The notes: generated by a model not told the origin, from the letters alone. DNA of 64,000 nucleotides from Pezicula radicicola (GCA_003008705.1 PDUO01000034.1:434001-498000), one strand, 5' to 3'; counted from the stretch's first letter, positions 24,352-35,876 are shown. Translations and numbers: made by a program.

Positions 24352-25667
24352 TTGTCCGTTCCGGGGTCTCACCTCACTATCTCTTGTACTGTTAATCTTT
24401 TTCTTGCTGCCGCCGAAGCTGGCTGTGTTATTTATATCAGGTTGCGCAGCAAGGCGAAGCGAGCTTGGTGGGAACGCCTGGCAGAGGACATGAAGCAAAA
24501 GGTCTCAGTTACCAAAGCTGCCTCGTTCAAGATTGAATATGCGTCGACTCCTTTCCCTCGAGGGCTACACATTTGTTTCAATTTAGTAGGAGTTTTATTG
24601 AATAGCAAATCGTATCGAAAGGTTACTCTTCCCCTACGTGTAATTCTAGCCAGTGGTAAGTTCACCGTCTCCACTTTTGTGATATTTGATCTCTGATGTT
24701 TTATGTTTTCAATCCGGTCATTGCGGGAGCAGTGGGTGACATTAAGGCTACAGATACTATAAACCCCGCGCCGCAAGATCTTAGCACAAACACCGGACCC
24801 GGAATTGCTTGGTCAAAAGCTGAGGTATGGCTCTCGAGATGTATTCGACATCATCAAAGCTGCGCTCGCGAGAAAGGCACATCAGGCCAACGCGCCTATT
24901 GTACATCAGGGATTATCCTACTCGGTCAGCACCACTATGTTACTCCTCAGAATTACCCCCTTCATTGCGATATACTAGCCTAAGTCATCGTTGGGGAAAC
25001 ACCGAGATTTTGCGAGCACTCTCTACCAATATTCAGGCGCTTAAAGAGATGCTTCCACTTGAACAATTTCCGAAGACCTTCCTCGATGCCATAGAATTTA
25101 CGCGACACCTTGACATCCAGTACATCTGGATAGATTCGCTATGCATCATTCAAGATGATTCTGAAGATTGGAGTCGCGAGGCCGCAAGAATGGGTGATGT
25201 ATATCGATATTCATGGTGCAACATCGCAGCCACTGGTTTCGAAGACAGCAAGAAAGGTATGCTGGTAAAACGAGATCCACGTATCTTGAGCCCTCTCTCC
25301 ATCCAACGGAAGTATGAGTACTGGAAACAGTGGTTGCCGTTTGCTTTTCAAGTTATGCCAACATTCGGTGGTCCGGATATGGATCCTCCGATCAAATTTC
25401 GTCGACATTCACAAGAGCAGGCTCGTCGACAACGCATCTTCCCTGATGGAGACTACGTCTGTTTTGACGAACGGTTCTGGGAACATGATATCACGTCTGC
25501 ACCCCTCAGTTCTCGTGGTTGGGTCTTTCAAACCAGCTTGATGGGCCTTGGAAAAGGTGTGGAATGTTTGAATTTACTCCTGACGTGAAAGGTGCGAAGT
25601 CATTTGACAAGTTGGTTAAAGAACTCGCCGAGAGAGATGATATGCAGCCGATAATCCACTTGGTATA
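24352..25667 (+). pseudogene. Heterokaryon-incompatibility (HET) domain gene, frameshifted and truncated
   Basis: The HET-domain core is clear: TSLSHRWGNTEILRALSTNI, FLDAIEFTRHLDIQYIWIDS, LCIIQDDSEDWSREAARMG, VYRYSWCNIAATGFEDSKKG and LSSRGWVFQ. Upstream, WLSRCIRHHQSCAREKG (the Cys/His-containing lead segment) sits in a different frame from PTRLLYIRDYPTRSAPLCYS, so one indel near 24870-24890 separates them. After GWVFQ the expected continuation of the domain is lost. A short piece resembling the later part (FEFTPDVKGAKSFDKLVKEL) appears in a third frame before a stop at 25665. HET proteins trigger cell death after fusion of unlike strains. This copy looks inactive. AT-rich DNA lies on both sides. 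Confidence 0.75.
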
Positions 25668-26219
25668 AGATTGCTAGTATCCTAATGGTAAACACATAGC
25701 TATTAATTTTTCTTTTAATAGCTTAATCTATTAAGTAAACTTTATACTGAATTTATGCTAAAAAGACACAAGAAGAAATATAAGGGGCTTAATAAGCTAT
25801 TTAAGTGACAAATAGAGGCTTTAGCTTAATATGTAGATTATAGGTTATAGACTATATCTAAAGCTAGACTTTGGCTCTTTAGAAGTCGCGAATTCTGCGG
25901 TCTAAGAAGTAAAATCGGAATTTCGAAGAGGTTTATCCTTCCTCGGGCAACCCTGACTTCAATACATTATCAGCATTAAACCCCATGTTTTCCAACCATG
26001 CTGCGTGCATATCTACGTAGTAGTGAAGTGGGTTGCTAGCCCATCACTGGCAAGGCTTGCATCTGAAGTGGGAGCGGGGCTGACTGCAAGGCTTCAGTGT
26101 GAGTTGTGGCTGAGCGATTAACACGATTATCACTTCAAAATTTGTTTCCTCTTTCTTCTTAAACCAACTATTCTCTTCTATCTATAGCTATGACGCGGGG
26201 AGTATAATCCCTCATCAAC
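25668..26219. other. Intergenic region
   Basis: About 550 bases. The first 250 are AT-rich and stop-dense, resembling RIP-affected sequence. The remainder leads into the helical/ULD gene and presumably includes its promoter. Confidence 0.4.
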
Positions 26220-27805
26220 ATGGTCGTCCCTCCATTTGGGTTCTCAGTAGGAGACTTCATCTCCGTTATCAACCTAGTACAGAAAGTTGGCAAGGCTCTG
26301 CATGACCAAGATGGCGCATCTGTGGAATATCAACGACTCATTCAGAACCTTCAGGCACTCCAGTTGATCTTCCAGCACCTAGAAGGTCTAGACTCGAGTG
26401 AGGTAAATCGGAGTCATGTCAACGCCATACAAGCCCAGGCACACCAGTCGCTGAAACCGCTGAATGAGTTTCTCAGGAACATCGCGAAGTATGAGAAGCG
26501 ACTTGGGTCGGCGGCTACAGGTAGCAGAGTCTTAGGTGGTGCCAGGAAAGCACAATGGGTAGTCACAGTCACGGAAGAAATAACAAAATTGCAGTCAAAC
26601 ATCGGCTTAGAGGTCGAGAAGATGAACTTGCTTATCGGTATTGGGCAATTGTAAGCTCCGATGTTTGGGTGCATTTATGATACGTCCTAATCTGCGATCG
26701 CTAGAGGCGCATTATCCAGAATTGAAGCTGGTCTTGTATCTCAGCCAGACAGCTTTAAGAGAAACCCCAATCTCAGGAAATTCATCAGCACCACAAACTT
26801 CAAGGATTTCCAGATGGCCTCGCAGACGGCGCCCGCTTCGTACGGCCCTGCGCCGCCAGATATGAACCTAGTCTCGGAACTGGTATCATCATCCTTAGCT
26901 ATCACACCCTCGAGCGGCACTCGTGGACTCCTTGAGCATCCAGAAACTGCTGCCCAACTCTGGCCCATCTTGGACCGTCTCAGCTTGCAGGGAGCTGAGC
27001 AAGCTTCATCGATCGCAGAATTGAGAAATTCTGTACAAGGACTCACTCAACTTACTCATACATTGGTAGCTCAGCAAAGCCTTTCGTCCTCTGAATCGAC
27101 GGCTGCGTCACAGAGCAGGGTCAGCAAGTTGTCGAACTCCGATCTAGTATGCATCAAAAAAGAGGTTTATGCAACGTACGTCGTGAAAGTTCACCTTTCA
27201 CGATCTCTTCATAACTGTGGCTACAGGTTCCTCACGATTGCAACCTTCCTTGGGCAACTTCTTCAAACCTTACTGTGAGTCGTGTTCCCTATACCATGTT
27301 TTATCTATTAATATTTTAGATTGATCGCTCCACAACTAGCAGTTGCATTAAGAAAACTCCAGGCTTCAATAGCAATCTCGCCATCTCGCCTTCTGAGCAG
27401 TAACATCTTATTCGAAGATTGCCTAGGCCAAATCAGAAGCCTTGAATACACTTATTTCCGCCACTGGGAGGTATGAACCTTCAGCCATGAGCACGATGAT
27501 TTGCATGCTAACTCCATCAAAAGGTCTTTCAAGCAATGATTCAATCAGAGTTTAAAAATAAGCCTGGAGAGATTTTGGTCATGCAAAAGATGTTTCATAT
27601 CATCAATGCCGATGGCGATGTTATCACCAGACATACTTGGACCGAAAGCATCAGCCCTGGAGCTTCAGTGGGCATGTCGATGATGATGAGAAACTTGCGA
27701 GTTCGACAACAACGGTGTCCGCGACCTGGCTGCTCTGGGCAAGGCAAAACCATTTCTAAGGCACGCCTCATTCTTCAATGGTATTTCAGTCTGGACCCAA
27801 GCTGA
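26220..27805 (+). CDS. Fungal helical N-domain plus ubiquitin-like-domain protein
   Basis: Five exons (26220-26650, 26705-27175, 27227-27274, 27320-27470 and 27524-27805), all in phase, giving about 460 residues. The N-terminus (FGFSVGDFISVINLVQKVGK) is the helical domain that heads many fungal STAND and signalling proteins, similar to the helical cell-death-inducing domains. A variable middle is followed by a short coiled region. The C-terminal domain starts at NILFEDCLGQIRSLEYTYFR and includes HWEVFQAMIQSEFKNKPG and ending RVRQQRCPRPGCSG. This is the fungal ubiquitin-like fold usually found with such N-domains. It lies 137 bases upstream of a kinase on the same strand, and the two may be one module or one gene. 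A signalling role is inferred only from the architecture. Confidence 0.75.
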
Positions 27806-27942
27806 TTTGATACCGAGCTGATAGATCCTATAGTCCAAAATGTGAACTTAAGTTCTCACCTATAAAAGATTCGAACCGTTCCAACGCTCGGAGAGAATTT
27901 CAACCGGCCCTTTCTTCGAACACGTTTGAAAGTTCGACAAAC

Positions 27943-29378
27943 ATGATTACGAAATATGGGCAAGAGGTCAGAGATGCTACAGAATTTTCGAGGCCCGGGT
28001 TACCCCTTCCTGGCTCTCACGAGTTACCACGCCGACCGCAATATCTAAACGATATAGCTGGGTGGCGCTTCCACCAATCAAAGCTTCACGCTTGGAGGAG
28101 AGAACAAGTTGAAATCGCTCTTTTTAAAAGGGTCCATATCCCAGAAGTAACTGGGGCAGTCTCCTTTTGGCAAGTTGCCATTGTATGCTCTCTCCTTTTG
28201 TCTTGGAAGCGAAGGGTCTGTCCAGCATCCGGGCAACACAAGCCACTAGATAATGTTCGTCTGGGACTAACTTCCGAAGAAAGGTCTCAGCTTCTAGCAC
28301 TCTCTGGTGAATATCCGACGACTTACGATTCTTACGTGATGGAGTTACGAGCCTCGACTGGTAGGATCTCTTCCGTCTACAGAGCCAGGAAAGCAGATGA
28401 TGGAATCTTGGTTCGGGATATAACCATGAGTACAAGTGACTTCGTTGCTATCAAAGAGATTTGCATCTCTAACATTCCGAGAAAGGACCTCCTCATCAAT
28501 GAGATTGCAATCCTGAAGCAAGTTAATCATCGCAATATTATCAGTTTTCATGATTTTGTTTGGCAAAGTGGAAGCAGCAACGTTTGGATTGTGATGGAGT
28601 ACGCGGATTGCGGAGATTTGCTAGATTTGATTGGTGAAGAGACTATGAGAGAGGACCACATGGCTACTATCTGTCGTGAGGCGAGTTTTCTCAATGTTTC
28701 TGTTGTCCTTGAACATTGTTCTAGTGTCCCCTTTCAGAAATAAGTATTGACAAAAGCAGGTTTCCCAAGGACTTGCGTATCTCCACAGCTATAGCATCAT
28801 ATACCGGGATGTAAAGAGTGAAAATATTCTTCTCTTCAGTAGCGGAGATGTTAAAATCGGTAGGGTTTCCCTGCCGAATTGGATCGGGCCTAGACTGATT
28901 ACCTTCAGTGGATTTTGAGTTTTGCGCAAGAAACAAATCAACTACGAGCTCGCTCCTTGGTACACCATATTGGATGGCTCCTGAAGCCATCAAGGGAGAG
29001 GAATACGATGTTAAAGTTGACACGTGGGGACTTGGCATTCTGACCATTGAGATGATGGAAATATTACCTCCGTATATCGACGAAGATCCCATCTCGGCTC
29101 TTCACACCATTGTAACCCGAGGAACACCGACACTCAAGGACCCAGATAAATGGAGCTGCTGTTTAAAAGCTTTTCTCTCAGTAACCCTATGTGTTGAAGT
29201 ATCTCGTAGATGGACGATAGAAGAAATCCTTGGTCACGATTTTCTGAAGCAAGGTTGCTCCAAGGCAGAATTGCGGACTCTCATTCTGGAAGCAGTAGAT
29301 AAACTGGGTCGTTGGCGGTATGCAAGATTTGATGGGTTTGATGACGTACATGAAGAGGAGGAAGGATTTAACGCTTAA
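27943..29378 (+). CDS. PAK/STE20-like protein kinase with atypical catalytic motifs
   Basis: Three exons (27943-28680, 28760-28859 and 28909-29378) give 435 residues. The first intron begins GC (GAG/GCGAGT) and ends AG. The second is canonical. The N-terminal 145 residues (YLNDIAGWRFHQSKLHAWRR, EQVEIALFKRVHIPE) are not part of the kinase fold. The kinase has VAIKE with Lys 171, YADCGDLLDL, IIYRDVKSENILL in place of HRD, KIVDFEFCARN with Glu 283 where DFG has Gly, and GTPYWMAPEAIKGEEYDVKV with DTWGLGILTIEMME. The Gly-rich loop is reduced (ASTGRISSVY). Catalytic Lys, both Asp and Asn 268 remain, so activity is possible but uncertain. The PAK-type activation segment argues for STE20-family origin. 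A start upstream, joined to the preceding gene, is possible. Confidence 0.8.
28681..28759 (+). other. GC-AG intron in the kinase gene
   Basis: The kinase frame needs ICRE joined directly to VSQGLAYLHS. The only junction that gives this is GAG/GCGAGT at 28680/28681 with acceptor GCAG/GTTTCC at 28759/28760. This is a GC-AG intron of 79 bases, or a mutated GT donor. Confidence 0.6.
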
Positions 29379-30480
29379 TCTATTGACACGCAACCTGCTT
29401 TCTAAGGATGTGAAATAGGGGAGGTGGAGCGAGACCGAGATGTTTCTCGATCTCCCAAAAGGTGGTAGGCCCACTTCGAATAGTTTGGACATTTCCCCTC
29501 AACCATTTAATATTTAAGTCAAATATTTAAGTTTCCAAGATACTAGCAGCTTTTCAAAAACCTCGACCATCAGAATATTTGAAAAATCCCTTTGCTCTCG
29601 GATAGTGCAGAGAACGACAGTTAATGATAATGTGATCTTCTCAGCTGTGGCCTAGCCCATTAAGGGACCCTGGTGAGGAGCTTGTTTGTTTGTTAGAAGA
29701 TGAAGATAGAGGTAAATGTAAAGTTGATGTACTTTATGTCGAGGTCGTCTAGCCATAATACTGTCTTCGAACTTAGATCAAGCTTAGCAACTCTATCAAT
29801 TTGATTATAACTGAGGTTGGTATCACGGCTTCTGCTCTGGTGTTTGGGGAAGTTCTGAATTTTGGTCTTCTCGTCGTCTGATGCTCTGGGTCCGACTCGC
29901 TCCTTGATTTCAAGGATGAAATCGAGAGGTTGCTATAGTGTCATCTGCCGAGGCCGTAGGCTCACAGGATGGAGGTCATCTAACTTTCAGATTCCCTTCA
30001 TCATTATTCTAGCTTCTTGTCTGGATGCTTATAGATAGATGGAATATTGTGCCGTATTGTGGTGGCCAAACCATTAGCCTCTTTGGGGACAGATGGCCAA
30101 GTCGGTGAAGGGATGAAGAAGGTGATTGACAGAATGGGTTGGTAGGAGAATTAATAGGGAGAAGAAGAGATTGAGGAGGATAGGCAGATAATGTAAATGT
30201 GTGAGCCATGAATTGGTTTAGATACTTGAGGTGGTTCGGATATATCTAGCTTGCCTTTAGGTTACTATGAGCTATTGTGCTAGAGTAGATGAGAAATGGA
30301 TAGAGCCTAAAATTCTCTTGTGCTAATTGACAGTTGCTACAGTAATTTTTAATAAGTAGACTTTCTATTTCCCTAAACTTCCAGAGCACAGCAATTAGAA
30401 TCAGTTGAAGCTTTTAATTAGTAATTAACATCTTTCTTTGTAACAAAGCAGCCAAAAACGAACCCATTACTTCCTCCTTT
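29379..30480. other. Intergenic region without supported genes
   Basis: About 1.1 kb. Only short frames are present. No recognisable gene or RNA was seen. Confidence 0.45.
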
Positions 30481-30720
30481 TCACCCTCCGAATCCATCAT
30501 CCCCCATATTTACATCAAACCCTCCACCCTCATTCTTCTCATATGACTCCCAAGAGAACCAATCGAAATTGCAATCTAACGGTCCACTCCACTCACCCAC
30601 CATACTTTTAAGGGACTGAAAAATTGCGGTATCAGAATTCGGTGTGTTACTGGAAGTACTGTCGAATGAACTATTGTCTTGAGAATGAGTTGAGTGAGTT
30701 TTTGCCAGCTCTATTAACAT
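30481..30720 (-). other. Possible remnant open frame with activation-domain-like composition
   Basis: A 79-codon frame, Ser/Thr/Asn-rich then acidic and aromatic (DCNFDWFSWESYEKNEGGG), ending NMGDDGFGG. The composition resembles the C-terminal tail of a fungal transcription factor, but no DNA-binding or regulatory domain is nearby. It may be a leftover fragment or chance. Low confidence. Confidence 0.2.
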
Positions 30721-30835
30721 AAGTCTCTTTTTAGTCTGTACTTTGTTTACTTATTCATTGCAAAGCTTGGACTAAGCTACATGTAAGCTTCTATCTCTGT
30801 AACTTTTCAAATACCACATCAATTGCTTACTAAGC

Positions 30836-33800
30836 CATTGAATTTTAGCTCAATGGCATTGTTCTCAATAGTCTCAAACAGAGTCACAGCTACACTTCGC
30901 CGATCATACCTTAGAGCGGCTCTTCATAAGGATATCACCTTTCACGAACGAGATTCTTCGTCGGGGACCGTATCATTGGCCTTATCCTCTCACTGCAACA
31001 CCATCCAATCAGGCCTGTCCGACAAGTTCGGCCTATCTCTACAGTGCGCTTCAACGGTCGTTGCAGCCTTCGTAGTTGCGTTCTCAACACAGTGGAAATT
31101 AACACTTGTTACCGCTACTGTTGTCCCTGCTACAGTCATTTGTGTAGGAGTCACTGCAATTTTCGACTCAAAGTTTGAAGATGCGATTAGCACAACAAAT
31201 TCAGAAGCCGCAACACTCGCAGAAGAAATTATCAGCTCGATCAGAACAGTATACGCATTACGTGCTACAGAAAAGCTCCTTGTGAAATACAAAAGCTATC
31301 TTGATCATGCTACAGTCGTCAGCTGGAAAAGAACACCAATTGTAGGACTCCAAACTGGCATTTATATGTTCATGATCTACGCTGCCTATGCCTTGGCGTT
31401 CTGGTATGGTGTTCAGCTCTTCGTTAAAGGGGAGGCGAAGAGTTCAGGGGCGGTTATCACGACTTCATTTGCGATCGTTCTAGGAACCAATGCCTTTTCC
31501 CAGGTAAGTCTTAACTTCTCGGAAGAAACACCTTTCTGGGATGGTTTATTACTCATATCTCCTAAATCGAATTGGGAGTAATTTATTAAGTGCTTGAAAT
31601 AACCAAGTCTTGCGTTATCTAGAACATGTTGACTAACTCTAAATCTTTGTTGTATAGCTCGCGGCTTATCTTGCGCCATTTTTAAAGATTTCATCTGCTG
31701 GAGAAAAGGTCTTTCAGGTTATCGGGAATCTACCTATTCCTGATCAAGCTTGTACTAGATATGACTAGTTAAGTCCAGTGGAGAATCTCGCAGCAGCCAA
31801 CTCAGTAAATCTCTTTTTCAAACGTTTATTTCAGCTATCCTCTCTGACCTAATGTTCTAGTACTTTCAGACTTAACTCTAGACTTTGTCCCAGGTAGCAA
31901 GTATTATAAAACTAGTGCCCCGAGGTCACGTTCTGCTGTAGCGCCGCGCTAAAGTGTCGTAGCACCTCGCTAAAGTGTCGTAGCACCTCGCTAAAGTGTC
32001 GTAGCACCTCGCTAAAGTGTCGTAGCACTTCGCTAAAGTGTCGTAGCACCTCGTGTAATTGTCGTAGCACCTCGCCAAACTCGCTAAAGTGTCGTAGCAC
32101 CGGGAAGCGTGCTTTAGCCCCAAAAGCTTAATTCTAAGGTTAATTCTGTACAAGTAAATAACACCTCCAAGGTAACATAAAAGTACGATCGTCGGCCTCC
32201 TTGAGAGATAGTATGATGTTACGGCTAGCAAAGTTAAATTAGACGGCTGTGATATCAAGAATATTCCAGTCAAGGTTCTGAGGGAGAAGATCAGCTTGGT
32301 AACGCAGGTATTTATCGGACTACTATAAAATCTAACATTAGGTAATAATTTTATCTAGGAACCGTTTCTGTTTAGCACCACCGTCAAAGAGAATGTTCTC
32401 TACAGGCTGTTGGATAGATAAATGGCAAGTCTGTTAAAGGGAGAAAAGTTTAAACTAGTTGTTGAAGCTTGTAAACTTGCCAATGCTCATGATTTTGTTT
32501 AGAAATTGCCACATGTAAGACCTATTCCAACTTATAGAAACTCTGGTTTGACCCCTACAGGTCTATGACACATTTGTCGGAAATCGAGCTACCCTTTTAT
32601 CCGGTGGGCAGAAACAGCGACTTGCAATCGCCCGTGCAATTATTGGTAACCCTCCCGTTCTTATCCTCGATGAAGCGACTTCTGCACTTGATCCCGAAAG
32701 TGAACGTATTGTGCACCATGCTTTGGATAAAGCATCGGAAGGTCGGACTACCATTGTTATTGCCCATCGATTGAGCACTATTCGGCACGCAAGTAAGATT
32801 GTAGTTTTAACTCAAGGCAAGATTGTGGAGGAAGGTTCGCATGAAGACTTGGCCCTTAAAGAGGACAGTGTTTATAAGAGACTACTTTCAGCTCAGTCTC
32901 TTCTTCGCGACGAGTCTTCAGCTCTGACGAGTGGCGACATGGTCTCGAAGGTACTGACGGAGGCTTCCTCTGATGCCGAAAAGTTTATAGACCATCAGAA
33001 TGACCTCGAAGTAGCAAATGGAAGCCCAGGTCAAAGACAACAGGGCAATTTGAGTCTTGGAAAGACGATGCTCGCTATTTTCTCAGACCAAAGACGTTAT
33101 TGGGTTGCATATACTGCACTATTTTCCTGTTGTGTTATTGGCGGTAAGTGAAACTTGTATAATTTTTTCTTACCTATATTAATCCTCTTCAGGTGCATTA
33201 TTTCCACTTCAAGCTTTTCTGTACGGTAAGATCCCGAATTACTTTAATCGCTAACAAGCTGCAAGATCTTTCCAAGGGCCACGTCGCATCCAACTCCATC
33301 CGAAAACTAAAACAGTCTATTGTTCAAGACAATGAGATCAAACATGAATTTCCACCGCCAGCCGAATACCGAGAGAAACGTCCACTTATCGAATTCCAAG
33401 ATGTTAATTTCATATATCCCGCCAGACCCACTAACCTTATACTAAGCCGTTTAAACCTTTCAGTATAATACCTTCTTGCAATTTGTGTTCTGCAAGGCTT
33501 AAATTTTGATTAGGTTAAGAAAGGTCAATTCGTGGCCATCGTCGGACCATCAGGCTGTGGAAAATCCACAATAATCAGCCTTCTAGAACGGTAAACCAGA
33601 CCCCATTATATTTCACTATAACAGCCAGGGTACTTAATTTCCACAGATTCTACAATATCGACAATGGGCGCATTCGTTTCAACGGTGTAGACATCCAAAA
33701 TCTTCCTACTGACGAAACACGCAAACAATTTGCTCTCGTATCACAAGAACCAACTCTTTTCCAAGGTACATAAACCCCTATCTCGTCTTAATTCACAAAT

Positions 33801-34520
33801 CCGCACACTAATCCTAAACCCTAGGCACAATCCGGGAAAACATCCTCCTATCCACTCCACCCACCATCTCCACAAACTCAACCAACTCCTCAACCACAGA
33901 AACCACCTTCCTCGACGCTATAACCAAGGCAGCTCAAATACACGATTTAATCATATCCCTCCCCTCAGGCTACGAAACACAAGTCGGATCCCGCGGCACA
34001 GCACTCTCAGGCGGCTAGAAACAACGTCTCGCTATAGCTAGAGCGATGGCTCAGACGGATACCGAAGTCTTATTGTTGGATGAAGCTACTAGTGCATTAG
34101 ATTCCGGGAGTGAGGCATTGATTTTAGATGTTTTGAAGAATGCTGGAGAGAGGAAGACAGTCATTGCTGTTGCACATGTGAGCTTTTTTCCTTTCTTGTT
34201 CCCGCTATATTTGAAGGGGTTTTGAGTCTTAGTGTTGGTATAATGATGTTAGGGAATATCTGGCTAACGAGATTATGCTATAGCGATTAAGTACTATTCA
34301 ACACGCCGATGTTATCTATGTTCTCGGTTCAGGTCGAGTCCTAGAGCAGGGTACACATAGGGAATTACTAGCGAGGAATGGAGCGTATTTTAGGATGGTG
34401 AGTCTTTCTCATCGTTTTGTTCTTTCCTTACTAATTGAAGGAAAACCGGGACTAATATCTTGCCTTTTAATGTAGTGCGAAGCGCAAGGATTAGAAAATA
34501 GTGTCGTACAAAGTAACTAG
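30836..34520 (+). pseudogene. ABC-B (MDR-type) transporter pseudogene
   Basis: Remains of a full-size P-glycoprotein-like transporter. TMD1 is present without its N-terminus (VTATLRRSYLRAALHKDITF to FAIVLGTNAFS). NBD1 has lost its Walker A region, where a 21-bp tandem repeat array sits. Downstream pieces survive ([54 protein letters not shown]). TMD2 is absent: LFPLQAFLYGKIPNYF jumps to the linker before NBD2 near 33260. NBD2 is recognisable ([38 protein letters not shown]), but its signature motif carries a TAG stop at 34016-34018 (SGG-stop-KQR). Other stops (e.g. TAG at about 31767) add to this. 5' truncation, a large internal deletion, an insertion and stops together make it clearly inactive. 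Confidence 0.88.
31947..32101. repeat. 21-bp minisatellite array inside the ABC pseudogene
   Basis: The unit is CGCTAAAGTGTCGTAGCACC plus T, 21 bases. Five near-identical full copies (31947-32051), one diverged copy (32052-32072), a 9-base partial and a final copy (32082-32101). The unit length is a multiple of three, so two minus-strand frames stay open across the array (repeats of VLRHFSE or RCYDTLA). They have no protein context and I do not call them genes. Confidence 0.85.
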
Positions 34521-34956
34521 ATTATTAAATGACAGCTCAGTTACGTTGTATTTTGCACTTGGCAATGAATAAGGGGGTGAAGAAATTAGCTGAGTTTTTA
34601 GCTGGAAAACTTTGTCATTGTAGGATAAATGTTGAGAATGTAAAAAAGATTCTTCTTATTAGAACTCAAAATCCAGCTAGACGTAGAGTCACTGCTATGT
34701 GACTATATCTAGGAGTTTGAAATAATCATACAGGATCTTAGTAGTTAACTACCTAATTTTGGTAGGTAAACCACTAGGCCGGTTAACCAAGTTGCCTATG
34801 GACGACTTATAGTTTACTTAGCCTAAGAACCAGCGAGTGGGGTTTGGCTGTACGCTATTTAGCTGGGCCGGTTATAATTACAGTATTTCTAAGACCCAAT
34901 CCAACCCACCCATCAAAAACACTACCCATAAGTAACCCCAGTCATTCCAATCCAGA
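34521..34956. other. Intergenic region
   Basis: About 440 bases between the ABC pseudogene and the end of a minus-strand gene. AT-rich in parts. No feature was seen. Confidence 0.4.
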
Positions 34957-35876
34957 TCAACAGCCCTTATAACCGTAGTCCCATCCATTCTCCAGACCGG
35001 CATCACGAGGCCAAGTAGGATTGGCAGCCTTCCAAGCGGCGCTCTTGTGCACGAAACAGTCAGATGAACGTCCATTTGTTGTGGTGGGATTGGTTGGGAA
35101 TTCGTTGGCTTCTGCGTAATGACGAGCCTTGGAACAATAGAATTTTCCTAGTGGCTTCAGACCTCGAATGATAGGTTTACTTGGTACAAACGGATATTCG
35201 GTCTTTGGGAGCATTGTGATTAACGGAAGGTCGGGAAATTTCTCTATTTTGGGGAATATTTGATTAGATATTGCCTTGAATAAGAGAGAGAGAAAATATA
35301 AAGTAGAGGCCGCTTGTTGGAAGTGATGAGGATAAGGAAGAACTTACGAGGATGATGATCGCACTGCTCGCATCTACCAACAATATGGTTAAAGGCAAGG
35401 AAACATCCCGCTTCATCGACGTAGTACTCTCCCTCCCAATGGATTTGAAACTCTGCCAAGTGTGTCCTCTCAAATTGATCAACCAGATCATCCAATCTGT
35501 ACAACGCAGGCGTATAGGAGTAACTCGACGAAACAAGCGCTTTCGGATCTATTATGAATACCATCGTACCCTCTCTCTCTTTGGCTCTCTGGATTGCAAA
35601 CTCGCGACACGAATATAGCACGATAAAGTTCTCCATGATATGCGCTCCTCGTTCGTGCTTGCCAGATGGATCGAGAGCATTCTTGATCGAGGCGCAGAAT
35701 TCGATATCGCTTAATTGGTGAAGTTGGACTGCGTTAAAATCTGGCGCTGAGATTACAAAAGGTGCATCACAGGCGTGGTTTTGATACCACACGGCATCAG
35801 AATTGGCAACGAGGTACAATACTTGAGGAAAGTGAATGTCGTCCGTGTCTCTGCTTATGAGACCAACTGGAGCCAT
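34957..35876 (-). CDS. Hypothetical protein, unknown fungal family
   Basis: Two exons on the minus strand (35876-35348 and 35243-34957) joined by a GTAAGT...TAG intron with matching phase give 271 residues. The sequence has no signal peptide or membrane helix. Features seen: VLYLVANSDAVWYQNHACDA, CREFAIQRAKEREGTMVFII, DEAGCFLAFNHIVGRCEQCD and a Cys/Gly-rich end (GWDYGYKGC). The arrangement of a hydrophobic strand with an aromatic, an FAIQRAKEREGTMVFIID segment and several His/Cys positions recalls small fungal proteins with ADP-ribosyltransferase-like folds. This resemblance is weak and I do not claim the function. Clean splicing and a full-length frame support a real gene. It sits between two broken genes. 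Confidence 0.55.

Noticed and set aside
31947..32101. CRISPR-like array
   Set aside because: Units are directly adjacent without spacers, in a eukaryotic genome. It is a minisatellite.
31912..32273. Minus-strand frames of VLRHFSE and RCYDTLA repeats
   Set aside because: Open only because the 21-bp unit lacks stops. There is no start context or protein context outside the array.
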